Shown here in pieces: positions 62,233-64,000 of a stretch of 64,000 nt of DNA. The number at the start of each line of letters is the position of its first letter. Position 1 is the stretch's first letter. Location of the stretch: positions 45,858 to 109,857 of the IMG/VR virus record IMGVR_UViG_3300013131_000024; one strand, written 5' to 3'. The position numbers and the translations under genes were made by a program. The notes beneath the pieces were generated by a model. That model was not told where the DNA came from, made no database searches, and worked only from the letters and a program-made list of their open reading frames with translations. Source of the DNA: a virus.

Positions 62233-64000
62233 ATGACTAAACAGGTAATTAACGTAGGCACAACAGCAAATGATAAAAAAGGCGACAGCCTACGTGCTGC
62301 GTTCCAAAAAGTAAATGCTAACTTTACAGAACTGTACACCGCATTAGGTCTAGACAGTGGTGGATTGAATCTAGGTGCTTTTGAATTTACAGGTAGTATT
62401 ATGAGTACTACTGACAGTACTCCTATCGTTATAGATCAGGCAACAACAATTACTAGTGATTTAACGGTCAGCGGTGATGTCCTCCCTAGTACAGCCAACG
62501 GTGGAGATCTAGGATCTTCGGCTCGACCCTGGCGTAGTCTTTATGTCAGCAACAACACTATTTTTATCGGTGGTAATGCTCTCAGCATAGACAGTAATGG
62601 TGATCTCACATTAAACAACAATCGCATCGTTCAGGAGAACGGTGAATTTCTAGTATTAGACAATCTCACAGATGTCAGTGCTAATTCACCTTCAGTGGGT
62701 GATGTGCTGGCGTGGAACGGTGGCTCTTGGGTCAATGCTGATCAGGCTACTGTGCCAACACTGACTAGTCAACTTACCAACGATTCAGGATTCATCACAG
62801 CAGCAAGTATTCCTACTGATTTCAAAGGATCAGTATTCGCCGACGACAGTACGTTGATGATAGATGCAGTAGATAATAAGATTTATGCCACAGGACTCAC
62901 AGTGGCAGTAGGAAATTTTGTCAATGTCAACAGCAACAATGTGGATGTAGAAAACATAAATGGTCTTGCTTCGCAGATCAATTTTACTGTTGGAGGTTAC
63001 AACAATCTAGTTATTGAAAATAATCTTGTGACAATACAAAATGTATCCTTGTCAGTGGCAGGTGATATAACATTAGGTGGTGCTATCCGTAGCGAAGGTG
63101 CTATCAACATAGACATCAATCTTACAGATTCTACCCTGCGTAGATGGACATTTAGTGAGGATGGTGATCTCACATTACCCAACAATCAAAAAATAGACGC
63201 TACGTCAGCAACTGTGCTGTCAGTGGGGTCTAGCAATGCCAGTGTGTATTTGGATTCAACCAACCGTGTGGCCAAGATCATAGCCAAGAAACATTTCAAC
63301 AGAAGTTTTGGCCAAGATGGAGTCACATTGACTTACACCAGTGCCACTGTGACTGCGGCGTTTGCGACCAATCAAGGTTTGTATTTCAAACAACTGTTGT
63401 CCAGGCTCACAGACTACTTTGTTGGAAACACGGAGTTTGTCTATGACTACAGCAATGTGACTCTCACAATCAACCCCGACGGAGAAAACCTTGCGTCCAC
63501 TGTGACCAATGTGGTTTCTGACGGAAGCGATCCGCCAACATACACCATCACACTGGCCACAGCACACGAAGAACCCATCATAATAAATTACATAGTATTT
63601 GACTACGACTACAACAACACCATAGGTTTGGATGTGGACAATGATTTCTTTGGAATAGCCACAGACAATGACGATTTAGATTTAAGGTCCGGCAGAGACA
63701 TAGATCTTATGGCGGCAGATGACATCCGTGTTCAGGCTGGTAGTTTTATGTCCATAGAACTGGTTAAAAACGATAATCAAGGCAACACCGATGGCATTGA
63801 GATCACAACCACCTCCGCTGCTGGTTATAAAAATTGGAAATTTCAATTTGATGGTGATCTCGCATTCCCAGATGCCACTGTGCAGACCACAGCATTCACT
63901 GGCACTGCCAACATCGCAAGAAACATAGAATCAGAAAATGATGTTAGTATCAAAGTCAATCTCACAGATTCTACACAGCGTATTTGGAGTTTTGGTGAGG
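62233..64000 (+). CDS. tail-fibre protein, 5' part (runs off window)
   Basis: Open from ATG 62233 to the right edge (589 codons seen, no stop). KQVINVGTTANDKKGDSLRAAFQKVNANFTELYTALG repeats the N-terminal module of the 2467-aa protein. GDLGSSARPWRSLYVSN near residue 95, KGSVFADDSTLMIDAVDNKI near residue 198 and NLTDSTLRRWTFSEDGDL are shaft motifs. The last is repeated at the right edge (NLTDSTQRIWSFGE). Third consecutive fibre gene. Confidence 0.85.
   Translation, partial: MTKQVINVGTTANDKKGDSLRAAFQKVNANFTELYTALGLDSGGLNLGAFEFTGSIMSTTDSTPIVIDQATTITSDLTVSGDVLPSTANGGDLGSSARPWRSLYVSNNTIFIGGNALSIDSNGDLTLNNNRIVQENGEFLVLDNLTDVSANSPSVGDVLAWNGGSWVNADQATVPTLTSQLTNDSGFITAASIPTDFKGSVFADDSTLMIDAVDNKIYATGLTVAVGNFVNVNSNNVDVENINGLASQINFTVGGYNNLVIENNLVTIQNVSLSVAGDITLGGAIRSEGAINIDINLTDSTLRRWTFSEDGDLTLPNNQKIDATSATVLSVGSSNASVYLDSTNRVAKIIAKKHFNRSFGQDGVTLTYTSATVTAAFATNQGLYFKQLLSRLTDYFVGNTEFVYDYSNVTLTINPDGENLASTVTNVVSDGSDPPTYTITLATAHEEPIIINYIVFDYDYNNTIGLDVDNDFFGIATDNDDLDLRSGRDIDLMAADDIRVQAGSFMSIELVKNDNQGNTDGIEITTTSAAGYKNWKFQFDGDLAFPDATVQTTAFTGTANIARNIESENDVSIKVNLTDSTQRIWSFGE

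Noticed and set aside
1-64000. CRISPR array
   Set aside because: Repeats seen are tandem genes, fibre motifs or tRNA similarity; no regular repeat-spacer pattern.
1-64000. Integrase or transposase marking a prophage or IS element
   Set aside because: No such protein motif in any long frame; mobile genes here are homing endonucleases only.

Overview
The window looks like part of a large tailed bacteriophage genome, most likely a marine-type member of the T4-like superfamily. It is AT-rich, genes are packed with ATGA or TAATG junctions, and there are many small hypothetical genes. It carries a big tRNA array with encoded CCA ends, late-promoter-like TATAAATA motifs, homing endonucleases, and very long tail-fibre genes at the right end. 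Phage-style auxiliary genes are present: clpP, thyX, kdsA, queD, uvsE, iscU/iscA and a superoxide dismutase. No integrase, terminase, capsid or polymerase gene lies in this window. The host is not identifiable from sequence alone.

Layout. (1) 1-3215: small conserved-type phage genes, including four tandem paralogues, plus a ClpP-type protease. (2) 3422-10913: about 30 tRNA genes representing all 20 amino acids. They are interleaved with two HNH endonucleases, small ORFs, a minus-strand unknown gene, tRNA fragments and a possible non-coding RNA. (3) 10919-13105: a 2-oxoglutarate (2OG)/Fe(II) dioxygenase, a CX5R phosphatase, a HExxH protein and a calcineurin-like phosphoesterase. (4) 13213-14619: a fibre-like structural protein. 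(5) 14653-38926: a 24-kb enzyme island with ten radical SAM proteins, eight double-stranded beta-helix (2OG/Fe(II)-type) proteins, two QueC-like PP-loop enzymes, two kinase-like proteins, three SGNH-type proteins, a methyltransferase, a GNAT-like protein and one large unknown. It is arranged as five tight modules of alternating strand and is followed by an odd 111-nt tRNA-like gene at 38990. (6) 39144-44334: a histone H1-like protein, thyX and conserved-type phage genes. (7) 44401-53048: two fibre-like paralogues, a MptE/sialyltransferase-like protein, queD, kdsA, a glycosyltransferase, uvsE, a membrane-anchored dockerin-like protein, SOD, a frameshifted iscU, an EDxHD-type endonuclease, iscA and a zinc-ribbon protein. 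(8) 53121-64000: three consecutive tail-fibre genes, one of 2467 codons; the last runs off the window.

How it may fit together. The island is the best candidate for an undescribed system. It concentrates oxygen-sensitive 4Fe-4S radical chemistry next to Fe(II) oxygenases and ATP-dependent ligation chemistry. The same window supplies Fe-S assembly proteins (IscU, IscA) and a superoxide dismutase that could support it. The nearby kdsA, glycosyltransferase and sialyltransferase-like genes and the flanking fibre genes make a surface-glycan or fibre/virion modification role plausible. QueD together with QueC-like proteins makes a deazapurine-type pathway an alternative. Both are inference; no substrate or product can be read from the sequence.
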